From the NCBI GenBank assembly GCA_010093685.1, contig MU006223.1, positions 640,228 to 704,227 on the forward strand: 64,000 nt of DNA. Reading direction: 5' to 3'. The notes under the pieces are model-generated. The model had not been told where the DNA came from, did no database searches, and saw only the letters and a list, made by a program, of their open reading frames with translations. Positions 45,928 through 57,524 of the stretch are shown piece by piece; the first letter of the stretch is position 1; every line of letters begins with the position of its first letter. The translations under genes and the position numbers were made by a program. This DNA is from Ophiobolus disseminans. Lineage: Eukaryota > Ascomycota > Dothideomycetes > Pleosporales > Phaeosphaeriaceae.

Positions 45928-46195
45928 CTTTTTCGATGGCGTATGTGTGAACGTTTGGCGCGTCAGGCGCGTGGATCTGCATGGGGTGTCGGTTACGTAT
46001 GCGGACAGCTCTCACGTTGAGGCTCGGGAGTGCTGCGGCGTGCAGGGTGCAGGTAGCGTGCATGTGGGGACGGGATCATCGTGGTTCAGGCACCACATGC
46101 ACAAGCCAGCTCCAAGCTCCACCGCGACCTCGCCATGCACGCTTCCCATAGAATGCGCCGGTAGCCAGTCATGGCGCATAGACTGCCCTCGAACC
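45928..46195. promoter_or_regulatory. Shared divergent promoter region of COY1 and VPS3
   Basis: The start codons of these two membrane-trafficking genes are 268 bp apart, leaving room only for a compact bidirectional promoter with both 5' UTRs. No defined binding site is recognised. Confidence 0.5.
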
Positions 46196-49100
46196 ATGGC
46201 AGAAGCAGCAGATCACGCGCAATTGACGATGCGCCCGCCGCCGCAAGATGGGCCCTACATCCTCCGCAAGCTGGTGTCAGACCTGCCGCTGTCCGCTGAT
46301 GGAGACGCCGAAGACGTGCGCATAACCTGTGTCGAGGTCTGGAACGGCAACCTCTATGTCGGAACCTCAGCCGCCGAGATCCTCCACTTCGTCCTCCTCC
46401 CGCCAGAGCCCGGCGATGCCTCCCAAGAGCCGACCGCCATCATCGCCTCGCGGCTAGAGCCACCGCACAACGACGGCGACGGGCCCGGTGTACAGCAGAT
46501 CCTGCTCCTTCCCAAGGTTAACAAGGCCTGCATCCTGTGCAACAACACCTTCTCCATCTACTCGTTGCCCGAGCTCAGCCCCGAGTCAAACTTCAAGCCT
46601 ATACCCTGCCTATGGGTTGGCGGCGTCGACCTGAACGAGGAGGAGGATGATGGCGCGGATGGTGTGGTTGTCGTCATCGGACTGAAGAAGAGGTTGAGGC
46701 TGGTGCAAATATCAGAGAACTCGCCGCCAAAGGCACTCAAGGCAATCGAGTACGGCGGATGCCTGGTCTCCGTCCGGCGAGACACCTTCTCGTGCGCCGC
46801 TGACGCGCATTCGTACGCGCTGCTCGACGTCATGCGCCAACAGAAGATAGGCCTGTTTCCAATCTCATCACTAGATCCAAACGCCGGTGATGTCGGTGGT
46901 GCGGCCGAGAGTCTTGCTACCGTGCCGAACGCACCCTCGAGGAGCGTGTCCTCTGCGAGCCCACAACCTCGAATACAAGAAGAGCAGCGTGGGCATGCAA
47001 GAAGCACAAGTCTCAGCGTTCTGGGCTTCGGTGGTCCACCGTCGCGGACGCAAAGCCCACGGGCCCCAGCTCAGCGGTATGGCTTCGATGTTCCTGAATC
47101 ACTTTCGAGGAGCATGTCTCCAGCGTCAGGACGGTCGCCAGCTCGGCAGCCCATCACGGACTCGACAGACCGAGCGTCCAGTCAAACAAGAAGCGGTGCC
47201 ATATCGCCTGACAAACCGCTACCACCACCCCCAGAAGAGAACGTCCCTCAAGTGCACGTGGAGGAACCGCCAAAACCGCCGCCATTCGTACCTCTCAGAC
47301 CCCACGTTGCGTCGCCAAATCCCAACGAGTTTCTGCTCACCGTTGGAACGACGCCCACCGAGCCTGGCGTGGGAATGTTTGTCAACTTGGATGGCGATAT
47401 GTGCAGAGGAAGTATACAATTCAGCAGTTACCCTGACGCCATTGTCGTTGACGGCTCGGGCATAGACCTGTCAGCTTCAATGGGTCCAGATGCTGACGCC
47501 GATGAAGGCTATGTCCTCGCTGCTGTTCATCAGGAGGACGAAGACGATGGAATCATATATGGCGTTGAAGTTCAACGATGGGACGTCGATCCAAGCGAAA
47601 GTGAAGCCAGCAAACAATGGCTGAACCTCAGCTCGTTAGGTGTCGCAGTACAAAGAGAGGCAAACCATGTCTCGGTACCTGTCGGTATGCGTACTGTCGT
47701 ACAGCCCTATGACATAGTTGTCTCTGAGATAGGAGCGAAACTCATGATCAGACAACTACAACTAGAGTCTACCGGGGCTTTGGGGAACGACGGGCGAGCA
47801 ACAACCAAAGCAGATCGTGATTTTACTGAACGCCTATCCAAACTGCAGACCCAGAACGTGCTTTGGGCTGGCAACCAGATCTGGTGGACAGTACGAAATC
47901 CACTCGTCGTCCGTCTTGATGCCCGGATCGAGGAAGCGCAGTACACCCCGACAGGAGACGGGACACGCATTCAACCTAATCGACGCCAGCTAGAACAGGT
48001 GTTGGGTGATATCCGTGGGCAAGAACCGCGAAATGAGTCCGAGTATCTCAGCCTCATCTACATTCGCCAGAAAGCATCTGTCATGTTATTCATGGACGTC
48101 ATTCTTCGCACGAAGACGAACATCATCATCTTCGAAAATGAGAAGCGTATCACCGAACAAGCACTGATCGAGGGCGAAGTAGATCCACGCGTTGTCATGA
48201 GCCTCCTTCCCATTTTGAGTGGAGAGGTCGTACAAGGGCCTGAAGGTATACAGATATCAGGTGGCATCACCTCGCTTGTCGAGCAGTTTCTGCAGCAGAA
48301 TGACCTCTCCACTATGCCTACGGATGTCAACGGGCCCTTTGGGGACAATCTTCTTCACTTTGTAAAGAGGTACTTGCAATTCTGGAAGAGACAAAAAGGC
48401 ATGGCAAGTGTTACAAGCGACCCGAATGTTTTTCGAAGCATTGATGCGGCACTACTTCACATCCTTCTCCTCCTAGACCAAGGTAGTCCTAAGGGAACTT
48501 CGAGTCCCGGCATGCACCGTGCCGAGCTGAATGAACTAGTCGACAAAGAGGTGGAGTGCTTCGACCGTGCTGTCGAACTCCTCGAAGAATTCAAACGTCT
48601 CTATCTCCTCAGTCGCTTGTATCAGAGTAACTGCAAAGCGTCAGTAAAGGCAACAAAGGTGCTTGGAACTTGGCGGCGCATATTGGAAGGCGAAGAAGAT
48701 AGCGGCGGTGAGTTTGTGGATGGAGAGCGTACGCTTCGGGGGTACCTTTCCCGCATTCGTGATCAGTCCTTGGTCGAAGAGTACGGTGCATGGCTTGCAA
48801 ATCGCAACCCTAAGCTAGGGGTTCAGATCTTCGCCGATGACCAAAGCCGAGTCAAATTTGATCCTACCCGAGCCGTTGCGCTTCTGCGCGAGAAGGCCCC
48901 AGGCGCTGTTAAAGAATACTTGGAGTACCTCGTTTTCGGCAAGAAGCACACCCAGTACGTCAACGAGCTCATCGCCTTCTACCTCGACACTGTTATCAAC
49001 GAACTCGAGAACAATCCCTCATCACGAGACACACTTTCGCAAACCTACGAGACATACCGCATCCTTGTGCCTCCGAAGCCTACATATCACAGCTTCATCA

Positions 49101-49744
49101 CCGACAACGCCATTCCTGCAGAATGGTGGCAAGCTCGACTACGCTTGCTTCAGCTACTTGGCTCAAACCAGCCTGCTACCTCCTCGTACAACGTCGGCGC
49201 AATATTATCACGCTTGCAGCCATACGAGCAAGAGCTAGTACCAGAGATGATCATTCTCAATGGTCGACAAGAAAGACATCAAGAAGCACTGCGACTCCTC
49301 GTGCATGGTCTGGGCGACTTCAACACTGCAATATCGTACTGTTTATACGGCTACAGCTCCATCTTCCGTCCCGTCACAAGCGGCACATTGCCCATTCTAC
49401 AATCCGAGCTGCCTACTCGCGCCGAGCAGTCACGCCTTTTCAACTTTCTCTTACAGGACTTCCTGCAACTCGAAGACTTGTCGCAGCGTGTTGAACGTAC
49501 CGGAGAGCTGTTGGAGCGTTTTGCTGGGTGGTTCGATATTGGCGAAGTACTTGCGGTGTTACCGGACGACTGGAGCGTGGACATCTTCTCGGCGTATCTA
49601 ATTAATAGCCTGAGGAGACTTGTGAGGGAGAAGGCAGAGAGTGACATAGTAAGAGCCTTGAGCGATGCGCAGAATAGTCAGATGAGTAGTGAGCTTGTAG
49701 AAAAGAGGGAAACACTGGGAGCGACATTTGAGAGGGTCGCGTGA
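46196..49744 (+). CDS. VPS3: CORVET tethering subunit Vps3 (TGFBRAP1/Vps39-like)
   Basis: This is a Rab5/Vps21-binding subunit of the CORVET complex on early endosomes. It is a single exon of 1182 residues from an ATG at 46196. The frame is open for a further 160 codons upstream, but these would run into the neighbouring gene and contain no family sequence. The N-terminal citron-homology-type beta-propeller starts around VRITCVEVWNGNLYVGTSA, with ILHFVLLPPEP, as seen in fungal Vps3. A Ser/Pro-rich linker near 240-340 is followed by more propeller. The long C-terminal helical half matches Vps39 domains 1 and 2, with YLEYLVFGKKHTQYVNELI and LLQLLGSNQ. Vam6 (HOPS) is the alternative, but the N-terminal sequence fits Vps3 better. 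Confidence 0.85.
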   Translation: MAEAADHAQLTMRPPPQDGPYILRKLVSDLPLSADGDAEDVRITCVEVWNGNLYVGTSAAEILHFVLLPPEPGDASQEPTAIIASRLEPPHNDGDGPGVQQILLLPKVNKACILCNNTFSIYSLPELSPESNFKPIPCLWVGGVDLNEEEDDGADGVVVVIGLKKRLRLVQISENSPPKALKAIEYGGCLVSVRRDTFSCAADAHSYALLDVMRQQKIGLFPISSLDPNAGDVGGAAESLATVPNAPSRSVSSASPQPRIQEEQRGHARSTSLSVLGFGGPPSRTQSPRAPAQRYGFDVPESLSRSMSPASGRSPARQPITDSTDRASSQTRSGAISPDKPLPPPPEENVPQVHVEEPPKPPPFVPLRPHVASPNPNEFLLTVGTTPTEPGVGMFVNLDGDMCRGSIQFSSYPDAIVVDGSGIDLSASMGPDADADEGYVLAAVHQEDEDDGIIYGVEVQRWDVDPSESEASKQWLNLSSLGVAVQREANHVSVPVGMRTVVQPYDIVVSEIGAKLMIRQLQLESTGALGNDGRATTKADRDFTERLSKLQTQNVLWAGNQIWWTVRNPLVVRLDARIEEAQYTPTGDGTRIQPNRRQLEQVLGDIRGQEPRNESEYLSLIYIRQKASVMLFMDVILRTKTNIIIFENEKRITEQALIEGEVDPRVVMSLLPILSGEVVQGPEGIQISGGITSLVEQFLQQNDLSTMPTDVNGPFGDNLLHFVKRYLQFWKRQKGMASVTSDPNVFRSIDAALLHILLLLDQGSPKGTSSPGMHRAELNELVDKEVECFDRAVELLEEFKRLYLLSRLYQSNCKASVKATKVLGTWRRILEGEEDSGGEFVDGERTLRGYLSRIRDQSLVEEYGAWLANRNPKLGVQIFADDQSRVKFDPTRAVALLREKAPGAVKEYLEYLVFGKKHTQYVNELIAFYLDTVINELENNPSSRDTLSQTYETYRILVPPKPTYHSFITDNAIPAEWWQARLRLLQLLGSNQPATSSYNVGAILSRLQPYEQELVPEMIILNGRQERHQEALRLLVHGLGDFNTAISYCLYGYSSIFRPVTSGTLPILQSELPTRAEQSRLFNFLLQDFLQLEDLSQRVERTGELLERFAGWFDIGEVLAVLPDDWSVDIFSAYLINSLRRLVREKAESDIVRALSDAQNSQMSSELVEKRETLGATFERVA

Positions 49745-49973
49745 GTAACATGTACAGTTGTAAGAAAACTTTTCTGTTGTATCTAATTTCATGCATTAAA
49801 CTCGGTGTACTACACGTGCAAGACAGTGGTTGTGGCGAATCTGAAGATCTGACTAATGTGCGCACTTGCCGTCGAGCTGGTCGCTGCTGCCTTCACCTAG
49901 CACACGGACACAACTTGTGCTTCGCGCACGCACTGACGCGTCTCTCTTACTTCTCACATCTACAAACCTCACG

Positions 49974-50866
49974 ATGCCAGAGACGCCGTCAGTCGACCGT
50001 CATAACTCAATGGCTACTATATTTGACGACGTTCGGCACTCTACGCGCTCTCCCACAATGAGCCAGTCCGAGAGCGTGCACAAACGCCACGCGAGTGAGC
50101 TTGAGGACGGACTCTGCGACGTTCCAACTTCGAAGAAGCTGTGTACCTCGTCTGGTGAAGAACCGCCGTAAGAACTTGGGTCTCATTGACAGTGCACTGC
50201 TAATTGACACATAGAGTCGAGTCCGAGCCTGTCGCTATCATCGTGGGTGAAGAGAAGGAAAAGTTCTCCGTTCACGCACACTTGCTTGAGGGTTCGTCTG
50301 AGTACTTTCTTAAGGTTCTCAGTGTCTCGCAGGATGGCGATCAGATGTGCACAGTGAAGCTTGAGGATGCAGATGCCAGCGCGTTCAGCATCTACGCGAA
50401 GTGGCCATACACCGGGCGCTTTCACCTCGCTACTAGCCCTGACACACAGACGCCCAATGGCTCCCCCAACGACATGTGCTGGGACGAGATGTCGGCCTGC
50501 TACGCCCTGTCGGACTTCAGCGATGCGACTATCGATGCTTTCACTCGCAGAATGGAGATCCGCAATAATTCGCCCGTCGAGCTCGCCAAATGGATCTACC
50601 CCAAGACAACGAAGGACTCCGCGCACAGACGGCTATGCCGAGACATCATTGTCCATACATGGGCTCGCAAGAAGTGGGATCGGCTCTGGACGGAAGACTA
50701 CCCTCCCGAGCTTGTCGCAAATGTCCTTGCAGACGTCAGTGTGAAGTTCGCGCGCGGTTCGAAGCGCCGAGAGCTCACAGAGTTCCTGGAGGCGAAGAAC
50801 GCATGTGAGTACTATGAGCACAAGCGCCTCGAGCTACCATGCTACAAGGCTAGGTTCGGAATCTGA
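49974..50866 (+). CDS. BTB/POZ-domain protein
   Basis: The product is 281 residues from two exons (49974-50167, 50215-50866) with a 47-nt intron. After a polar head of ~65 residues a BTB/POZ-like fold begins: VAIIVGEEKEKFSVHAHLLEGSSEYF then VKLEDADASAFSIYAKWPYTG, the order usual for fungal single-BTB proteins. The C-terminal part is helical. Such proteins are often adaptors for Cul3 ubiquitin ligases, but many fungal ones have no known partner. A second in-frame ATG at 50010 could be the start. Confidence 0.78.
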
Positions 50867-51740
50867 GCAGGCGCAGGAGTGGAAGCGTGAGTATTAGCGC
50901 GTTCAATTTACAAGTCCACACACTAATATTGTAGCAATAGAGAAATCCCGAGCTCCAGTAGCATGGTGGAGCAAAGGCCAAGCTTGAATGAGAAGCAAGC
51001 GAAAGTCCATGTCGGCAATTACAAACTCGCAAACGCTGCAAGGAGTTCTCAAGGCAATCAAAGGCGAGGAAAAAACGAGAGTGTATGGACTAGAGCACTT
51101 CCGGGCCCCGATATCATATATAACGAGCTGTGTTACAGCTTAGCTATCTAACATTCGGCGTTCGATACCCATTCGCGATATTCGCGATCGCATCTAGCAC
51201 TTTTCATATTTTCAAAGCTAGACACCACAGAACTAGCTAGCTTTGACTACTTGTTCTTCACTCCAGGTTATACATGTACAGTGCATCAGGTCCTAACAAA
51301 GATTGTCCCGCACAATAGTTCAACGCATTTTAGGTACACTGTCAGCCTCACTTCAAGTATTGGGCGCCACATCTCCAGCCTGCGTGAGGGCCAAGACTCT
51401 CCACGAGTCTGAGCCACAATCAACGCATCTCGCACTTCATAGCCTCTCGAGGATGTAGGTCTTCTCCATAGCTCATGAATATGGCGGCCCTCATTGCTCG
51501 CATCAAAGATGAAAGGAAAAGAAGTGCGGGCGTCACGTATGCGGCTGTCGATGCACAACGAGAGAATGACGAGGCTCGAAGCGATAAGAGCGAAGGAAAG
51601 GCACTTTCAGATCCAGTGTCACATTGGCCCACAGAGCCTCGTGTCCTCAAACGATCTTCCTGACTCATTTTACTGGGCGATTCGTGTCTTATTTTACTAC
51701 CCATCTCGTTCATTAGTACACCACCTGCGATCTGCTCGGT
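50867..51740. other. Intergenic
   Basis: About 0.9 kb between the BTB gene and the membrane-protein gene on the same strand. Short frames only, none recognisable. Confidence 0.5.
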
Positions 51741-53749
51741 ATGACCATTAGATGGCTACCTAGATTGGTAGTTCTTGCAATCGCTGCTTGGACTCTGGAC
51801 GGCCAAGAGACGTCCAGACAAGGACGAATTGCTTTACATGCGATGCAACTAAGTCCTACCGTATATCCCCTGATTTTTGCCGGAGTGGGCAGTCGATGCC
51901 TGAAGAACATCGGGCGAAGGACAGCGGAACTTGGGACTAGATTGGATGTACGTACTCTTGGGGACTTGCAGTGTATTCGCCAGGATCACATCGGATTGTG
52001 CTAATGTGTACTTTGCCGCAGATTCTCGAAAAGCTGATTGGAAGCCAGAGCTTCGTCTCTGCAATCTCTACAGCCATCGCCCTCCGCTCTGCGAGCCTTT
52101 TGAGTTGTAGACTCCTCCTTTTATGGCATTATCGCCACTCGGTGGCCAGAGCTCCCTTCGCTTGCTTTACGAGACGAACAGTACTATTATAGGGCACACC
52201 ATGGTGTATTACTCTGCGCCAGCATCTTACTTCCAACTGCTCGCCGAACCCACGTATCTGCAGCTTTCTTGCGCAGTTATAAGTGCTAGTCTTGTTGCGT
52301 CCGAACAGGTACTCCGCGGTCCAGTCGACCTGTGGGGACATGAAAAAGTACCCCAATCTGATCTAGCCATGCTGGGTAGCGGAGGTGGCAATTGGATACC
52401 TGCGAAAAACGTCGCTCGTCGAGAAAATGGTACCGAAATACACACTTCCCTAACAGGAATCAACATCCAAGGTCTCCAACCCGGTCGGCGCACCAGCTTT
52501 ACAGTCGAGTACGGGTACCTTGATTTGGAATGTAGTCGACATTTCGTAGGAGAGCCTAATGCCAGGCTGCTGTACCTAAACCGATCGGACATCCATCTCC
52601 ACCCCGAACTGAAGGGTTCATTTCCAAATGATCTGAAAGATGAGAAAGATGTGCAGAAGTACATCTTCAATCGAGACGTACTCCTTGGTGGCTACTTATC
52701 AGTAGTACAGGGAGATTCGATTTTCAGAGCCGCGTACAATGCCACAGGTTCCAAAAAATGGAACAACAAATCCGGCAGCGTCTACTTCCTTTATGGCGCA
52801 GAGGACGACGTCTGGGAAGCCACTGGACGGACCCGTCGCACAGAAAACCACTTCTTTCAATGTACACCGCAGCACATTGTGCTAGAACTGCATACAACTT
52901 GCCAGTCAGATGGACGATGTGAGATCGACAAGATTCGGCGCCTCCCCCCAGACAACTCCGCCTACCAAAAACATGACTGCCATCCCGACATCGCAAGTAA
53001 ACGGCGCCCACTTGGATCTCTTTCGTGTCTGACTGCCAGTGCGCAGATCACATCCAAAGTATTCAGTTACTGGGACTCGGTCGTATCCAACCCACAAGAC
53101 AGACACAACTACTGCAACACGTACATCATCTCCAACGCCAGCAAGTCGCTCGCTCGCATACGCAATAAGTTACCCGATGATTGGGCGTCTGTCAGTGCCG
53201 AGCACGTCTCTACCCGCCTGACGACGCTTATGAACACGTTTTGGCACGCCGTCTCTAATCCCGAGGCAGGACCCTTTCGCCATGCCTGATGAGTCAAACG
53301 TCATTACGGTGATTGGGAATGGCGTGGTCTCGACTGAAGTGATCCAGCTGATGAACACAACTACTGCGACGACGGAACTCGACGTCACCATCTACCGCGC
53401 CAGCGTCGCGTGGATCGTTGTACTCCTCCTCACTACGACTGTGTTACTAATCCTCGCTGTTGTCAACCTCGTCATCTCCTGTCGGGTCTTGGCTCCGGAT
53501 ATCTTTGGCTATGCGTCTAGTCTTACGCGTGAGCCGGCGCGGGGTGTGGACGCATCTGCAGGAATGAGTCTGCGGCTGTTGAACGATGGGGCAGAAAGAG
53601 CGAGGTTGTTCAAGGATCTCGGTATTCCAATTGGAGACGCGAGGCCTGATGAGAAGGTGGGGTGTATTTCGGTTCAGTTGTATAGTGGAATGACTGATGA
53701 GAGGTTGGGGAACTCTAAAGCTTTGAAAAAGGGACGGTTATATGCATAG
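51741..53749 (+). pseudogene. Fungal multi-pass membrane protein with two frameshifts
   Basis: This belongs to a Pezizomycotina-specific family of large membrane proteins of unknown function. The plan is exon 1 near 51741-51950, an intron with a GTACGT donor and GCCGCAG acceptor (about 51951-52020), then a long exon. The text runs from VYPLIFAG through LEKLIGSQSFVSAIS to LLLLW. The frame must then shift by one base at about 52125 to reach ALSPLGGQSSLR, a family-conserved junction. The natural codon run would be TGGGCA where TGGCA is present, so one G appears missing. A second shift of opposite sign lies within 53250-53285 and joins PEAGPF to MPDESNVITVIGNG. The C-terminal part has a transmembrane segment (VAWIVVLLLTTTVLLILAVV) and the family ending RLLNDGAERARLFKDLGI. 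Because the shifts compensate, this could be a decayed gene or two assembly errors. The first exon of the gene may lie further upstream. Confidence 0.6.
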
Positions 53750-54091
53750 AGAGCAATGACTGCCCAGGTGGGTTGAGGTAGAAATTCCATACCATTTCGT
53801 GTTTTCGATTCTCAGTTGGCGTTGGTGTCGATGTTGGCTTTTGGGTATTTTAAATGTTCTTATAGGAGAACGGGAGTTTTCTCGCGCTGTGAGGCAAGTG
53901 ATGTGTTATGTCTGTGAAGGTAGTGCGTGGTTGGTAGGTGGGCGGAAGAAAGCTTGGCAAGAGCCTGCCAACATCTCAACGGAGCAACCGCTCTTTCCCT
54001 AACACCATCTCAAATCACCATATACTCTCACCATAATCGTAACGGCCTAGACCAAATTCTCGCCCCCCTGATCGCATACTCAACACACACG
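53750..54091. other. Intergenic
   Basis: Short flank between the membrane-protein gene and prefoldin 4. Nothing recognisable beyond a presumed promoter. Confidence 0.5.
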
Positions 54092-54674
54092 ATGCAGCGT
54101 CGCATGGTGAGCTTCACAAAATTTCGCATCGCGAACGAATTGGCGCTAACGAAGCTGCAGCTGTCCCAGGAGGACGAGGCCTCAGCGGCAAGCGAGGATA
54201 TGGAAGTGCGTCGCGAAGACCAAGAAAAGATCAACCGCTTCAGTTCGCTGCATCAGAAAGAGACTGCTTTTGAAGAAGAGCTGAGGGCGAAGATTGTAAG
54301 TTTTCACGTAGTACTCGCGCTCATGTCACGACTGATCTTGTGTACAGAAGGAGAAGGAAGACCTCGAGGAAATCTCGACGGAGCTCGAACTCGTCGACGA
54401 AGAAGACAAAGTACCGTAAGAATCCCCGGAGGCTGATGCAGGTCGCTGTATGGCCATGCCGTTGATGCTGATGTGTCCCAGGTACAAGGTTGGCGACTGC
54501 TTCGTATCATTACCGCAGCCGCAGGTCCTCGAACTTCTCGAAGGCTCCACAGAGGCCATCGACGTTGAGGTGGAAGAGCTCAAGTCAAAGTTGGAGACGG
54601 TCCAAGAAGAGATGGGAGAGCTGAAGAAGGCGTTGTATGGTCGCTTTGGACGCAGCATCAACTTGGAGACGTGA
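54092..54674 (+). CDS. GIM3: Prefoldin subunit 4
   Basis: This is a beta-type subunit of the hexameric prefoldin (GimC) co-chaperone that hands unfolded actin and tubulin to the CCT chaperonin in the cytosol. Four exons are inferred: 54092-54106, 54161-54295, 54348-54415 and 54482-54674, giving 136 residues, the usual size. The first exon is only five codons (MQRRM) and joins LSQEDEA, a common N-terminus for fungal prefoldin 4. Conserved text includes VRREDQEKINRFS, LEEISTELELVDE and YKVGDCFVSLP. The two ends form the expected paired coiled coils around a beta hairpin. Introns are 52-66 nt with matching phases. Confidence 0.93.
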
Positions 54675-55300
54675 GCTACGAGCTCATGCAAAGCTTTGAC
54701 GACTGCTAGCGACGAGATATCCAAGATTCGATCAATCGATAAGCCAACACCAATCTGTTCACTTTCGTTACATCCTCGTCAGCACAGGTTGTCACATGCA
54801 GTAGCTCGGCAGATATGCATGTTCGCCTTGCGTTATCTCCCAGTTCGGAATTGAAAGCTGCAGCTGCAGAACACGCACTTCTCTCCGACTCAGTTTTATG
54901 CCGATCGCTGACTACAACAAAAACATCGGAGTACCATTCGGAGCTGCGCGCCAGGTAACGAGTAGTATCACACCGTACACCTGGTGTGCCGTTCCAACCG
55001 TCATGCATTTGGCATGCAGTTCCCCACCTTTTTCAAATCGCTCAGACGCGAGATCTGCATGGGATCTTATTAATTATCAAGCACCGCAACTTTTCAGCCG
55101 CGCGAACACCTCGGATAGCTAGTCTAACCAAAAGCGCGGGGTTCAAGCGCCCCTCTTCCTCCAGACTTTGACTCTGGCTCTCCAATCGTGCTCTCTCTTT
55201 TGTTTTCTAATTCCTTTTCGTCCCTATTGCGTCTTTGCTATTGCTTGCAAGCTTACACTCAAATTCTTTTCCAAGCGCTGTGCGTCATCGGCGCGCAAAC
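54675..55300. other. Intergenic with pyrimidine-rich promoter tract
   Basis: This is the flank between prefoldin 4 and the MFS gene. The last ~140 nt (about 55150-55290) are pyrimidine-rich, with a CCAAT word near 55181. CT-rich tracts are common upstream of expressed fungal genes. No other feature is seen. Confidence 0.5.
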
Positions 55301-57524
55301 ATGGAGTCCAGGACGGATTTAGAACGAACTTATTCCCGGGAACAATTTCGGCTGGGTGACGGCCTCGAGGCAGTCGCGACGCCTGTTGCGCTTGTGAGGA
55401 GCGTGACGGCGAGGAGTCAGAAGAGTTTGAAAAGTCAACGGAGTTCGCGCAGTCGTCGTATGCAGCCCGGATTCTGTGGTGGTGAACAGAAATGTAATTA
55501 CTGACGGATATACGTAGCCGGCGAAGAAAGCTCGCGTGCTGCGTATCTGAGGAATTTGGAAAAAGAGTTGGATGCGCCATTGGATCGAGAGAAGGAAGCG
55601 GAGATTGAGGAGGTGGATACGAGAGAGCCGTCGAGTTCGGGTACGCCTTCGAGAGCTGGGTCGAGTGTTGAAGGCGGGAATAGCGAAGGAACGCCGGAGC
55701 AGCATGTTATTCGCTTTGAAGATGGAGATCCGGATAATCCAAACAACTGTACGTTGAATCTATTCATCTTGATCTGAATGTGCGGGCTGACATGATATGA
55801 TACAGGGCCATGGGTATGAACCAGTAGACCACGCAATGATCAATGCGCATATGCTGACCTTAGTAGTACACAAAATGTTTTGCGCTCTTCGTTGCCATCA
55901 TGAGCGGTACGTACACACGGAACTCCTCCAGAGAATATAACTAAGCTCCTCACAGTCATGAACAGCACAATGTCCTCCTCGTCCGTCTCACCCCTCCCCA
56001 CTCCCTCATCCACCTAACACTATCCAGCCTCGCAGCCGGCGCAACAGAACCACTATCCATACACTTCAACGTCACATCCGAGTACCTTCTCATCCTCCCG
56101 ACATCCATGTTCCTAGTCGGATATGTTTTCGGACCCATGGCATGGGGCCCGTTATCTGAGTCCTACGGACGCAAAGGCACGATGGTGTATTCCTTCGCCA
56201 TTTTAACCATTTTCTCAATCGCGAGCGCGGTGGCGCCGAATTTTGCAGCATTGGTAATCTTTAGACTTTTGACGGGCATTGGCGGGAGCTGTGCGATTAG
56301 TGTTGTGGGTGGCATTTGTGCGGATGTTTGGCATGATCCTGTTGAGAGGGGGAGGAGTATGGCGGTTTTCATGGTGCGTGATATCTGCTTCAGCTGTAAG
56401 CAAATAGCAATGTGGAAATGGCTGACAACTCGATAGGCGGCCACTACCTTCGGACCCATCCTCGGACCTATCATATCTGGTTTCATCTCAGTTGTGTCCT
56501 GGAACTGGCCATTCTGGGTTGGATCTATCCTCGCAGGCGCGACTTGGCCCCTGTTCTGGTTCTTTCCGGAGACGTACGGACCGGCAATCTTGAAGAAGCG
56601 CGCTCAGCGATTACGAAAAGAGACGGGCGATGAAAGCATTGTCGCACCGCTGGAGCTCGAGAAGACAGACCTAAACCACATCGTAACAGTCGTGCTCTCG
56701 CGACCACTGCGGATGATATGTTTCGAGCCGCTCGTACTATTCACATGCCTATACCTAAGCTACGCGTGTAAGTCAGCACATCCCGCCCGCCCACATTCTT
56801 CAACTCCCAACACTAGCTTACTGACCAACCCCTAGACGCCATATTCTACATCTACCTACAATCCTACCCCATAATCTTCTCCGGCATCTACTCCTTCAAC
56901 CGCGGCGAAACAGGCCTAACCTTCCTCCCCATCGGCGTCGGCGCATTCATATCCGCACTCATGTACCTCACCTGGGACTCAATTCTCCTCCGCGCCCAAA
57001 AACTCGAGCGCCCATGGGCCCGCAACGAAGAAATGCGCCGCCTGCCACTCGCCTGTATCGCAGGCCCGTTCTTCGTCGTCAGTAGTTTCTGGCTCGGTTG
57101 GAGCGCGCGGGAAGACGTTCACTGGGCTGTGCCTACGCTCGCGGGCGTGCTGTTTGGAATGGGTTACTTGTGCCTTTTCATGGCGTTGTTGAATTACCTC
57201 GTTGATGCGTATGAGATTTTCGCGGCGAGTGCCATGGCGGCGGCGTCGCTTTCGCGGAGCAGTTTTGGCGCGATATTGCCGTTTGCTGCGAAGCCCATGT
57301 ATCGCGCCATGGGCGTGGCGTGGGCGACTAGTTTGCTCGGCTTCTTTTCGTTGGCGCTGTGTGTGGTGCCGTTTGTGTTTGTGAAGTGGGGCGGTAAGAT
57401 GAGGGAGCGGAGTCCGTTTTGTCAGTACTTGAAGCAGAAGAAGGTGGAGGAGGCGGAGAATAGGGAGGTTGAGAGACGGGGGAGGGGGGATGTGGTTGGG
57501 GAGAAGGGGGTGGATGGTGTGTAG
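55301..57524 (+). CDS. Major facilitator superfamily transporter (DHA1-like)
   Basis: A 12-helix proton-coupled transporter, most like the drug:H+ antiporter-1 group; the substrate is not known. Eight exons are inferred: 55301-55457, 55518-55748, 55806-55813, 55867-55906, 55956-55980, 56028-56373, 56437-56767 and 56836-57524, giving 608 residues. One exon is only 8 nt and another 25 nt. Together they restore the conserved NPNNWPWYTK then FVAIMSVMNSTMSSS. The long hydrophilic N-terminus is Ser/Glu-rich and followed by DPDNPNNW, a standard MFS start. MFS motifs seen are GPLSESYGRKG (loop 2-3), RLLTGIGGSCAISVVGG and GPILGPIISGFI. The intron between 55980 and 56028 uses a GTCCGT donor, which is unusual but required by phase. 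Confidence 0.85.

Noticed and set aside
45716..46195. Upstream extension of the VPS3 frame by 160 codons
   Set aside because: It is antisense to COY1 exon 1, shows no Vps3 similarity, and the ATG at 46196 gives the conserved start.
53250..53270. Short GT...AG segment that would fix the second frameshift of the membrane-protein gene
   Set aside because: About 19 nt is far below the minimum spliceosomal intron length.
55120..55170. tRNA-like B-box (GGGTTCAAGCGCC)
   Set aside because: No A-box at the right distance and no cloverleaf can be folded around it.
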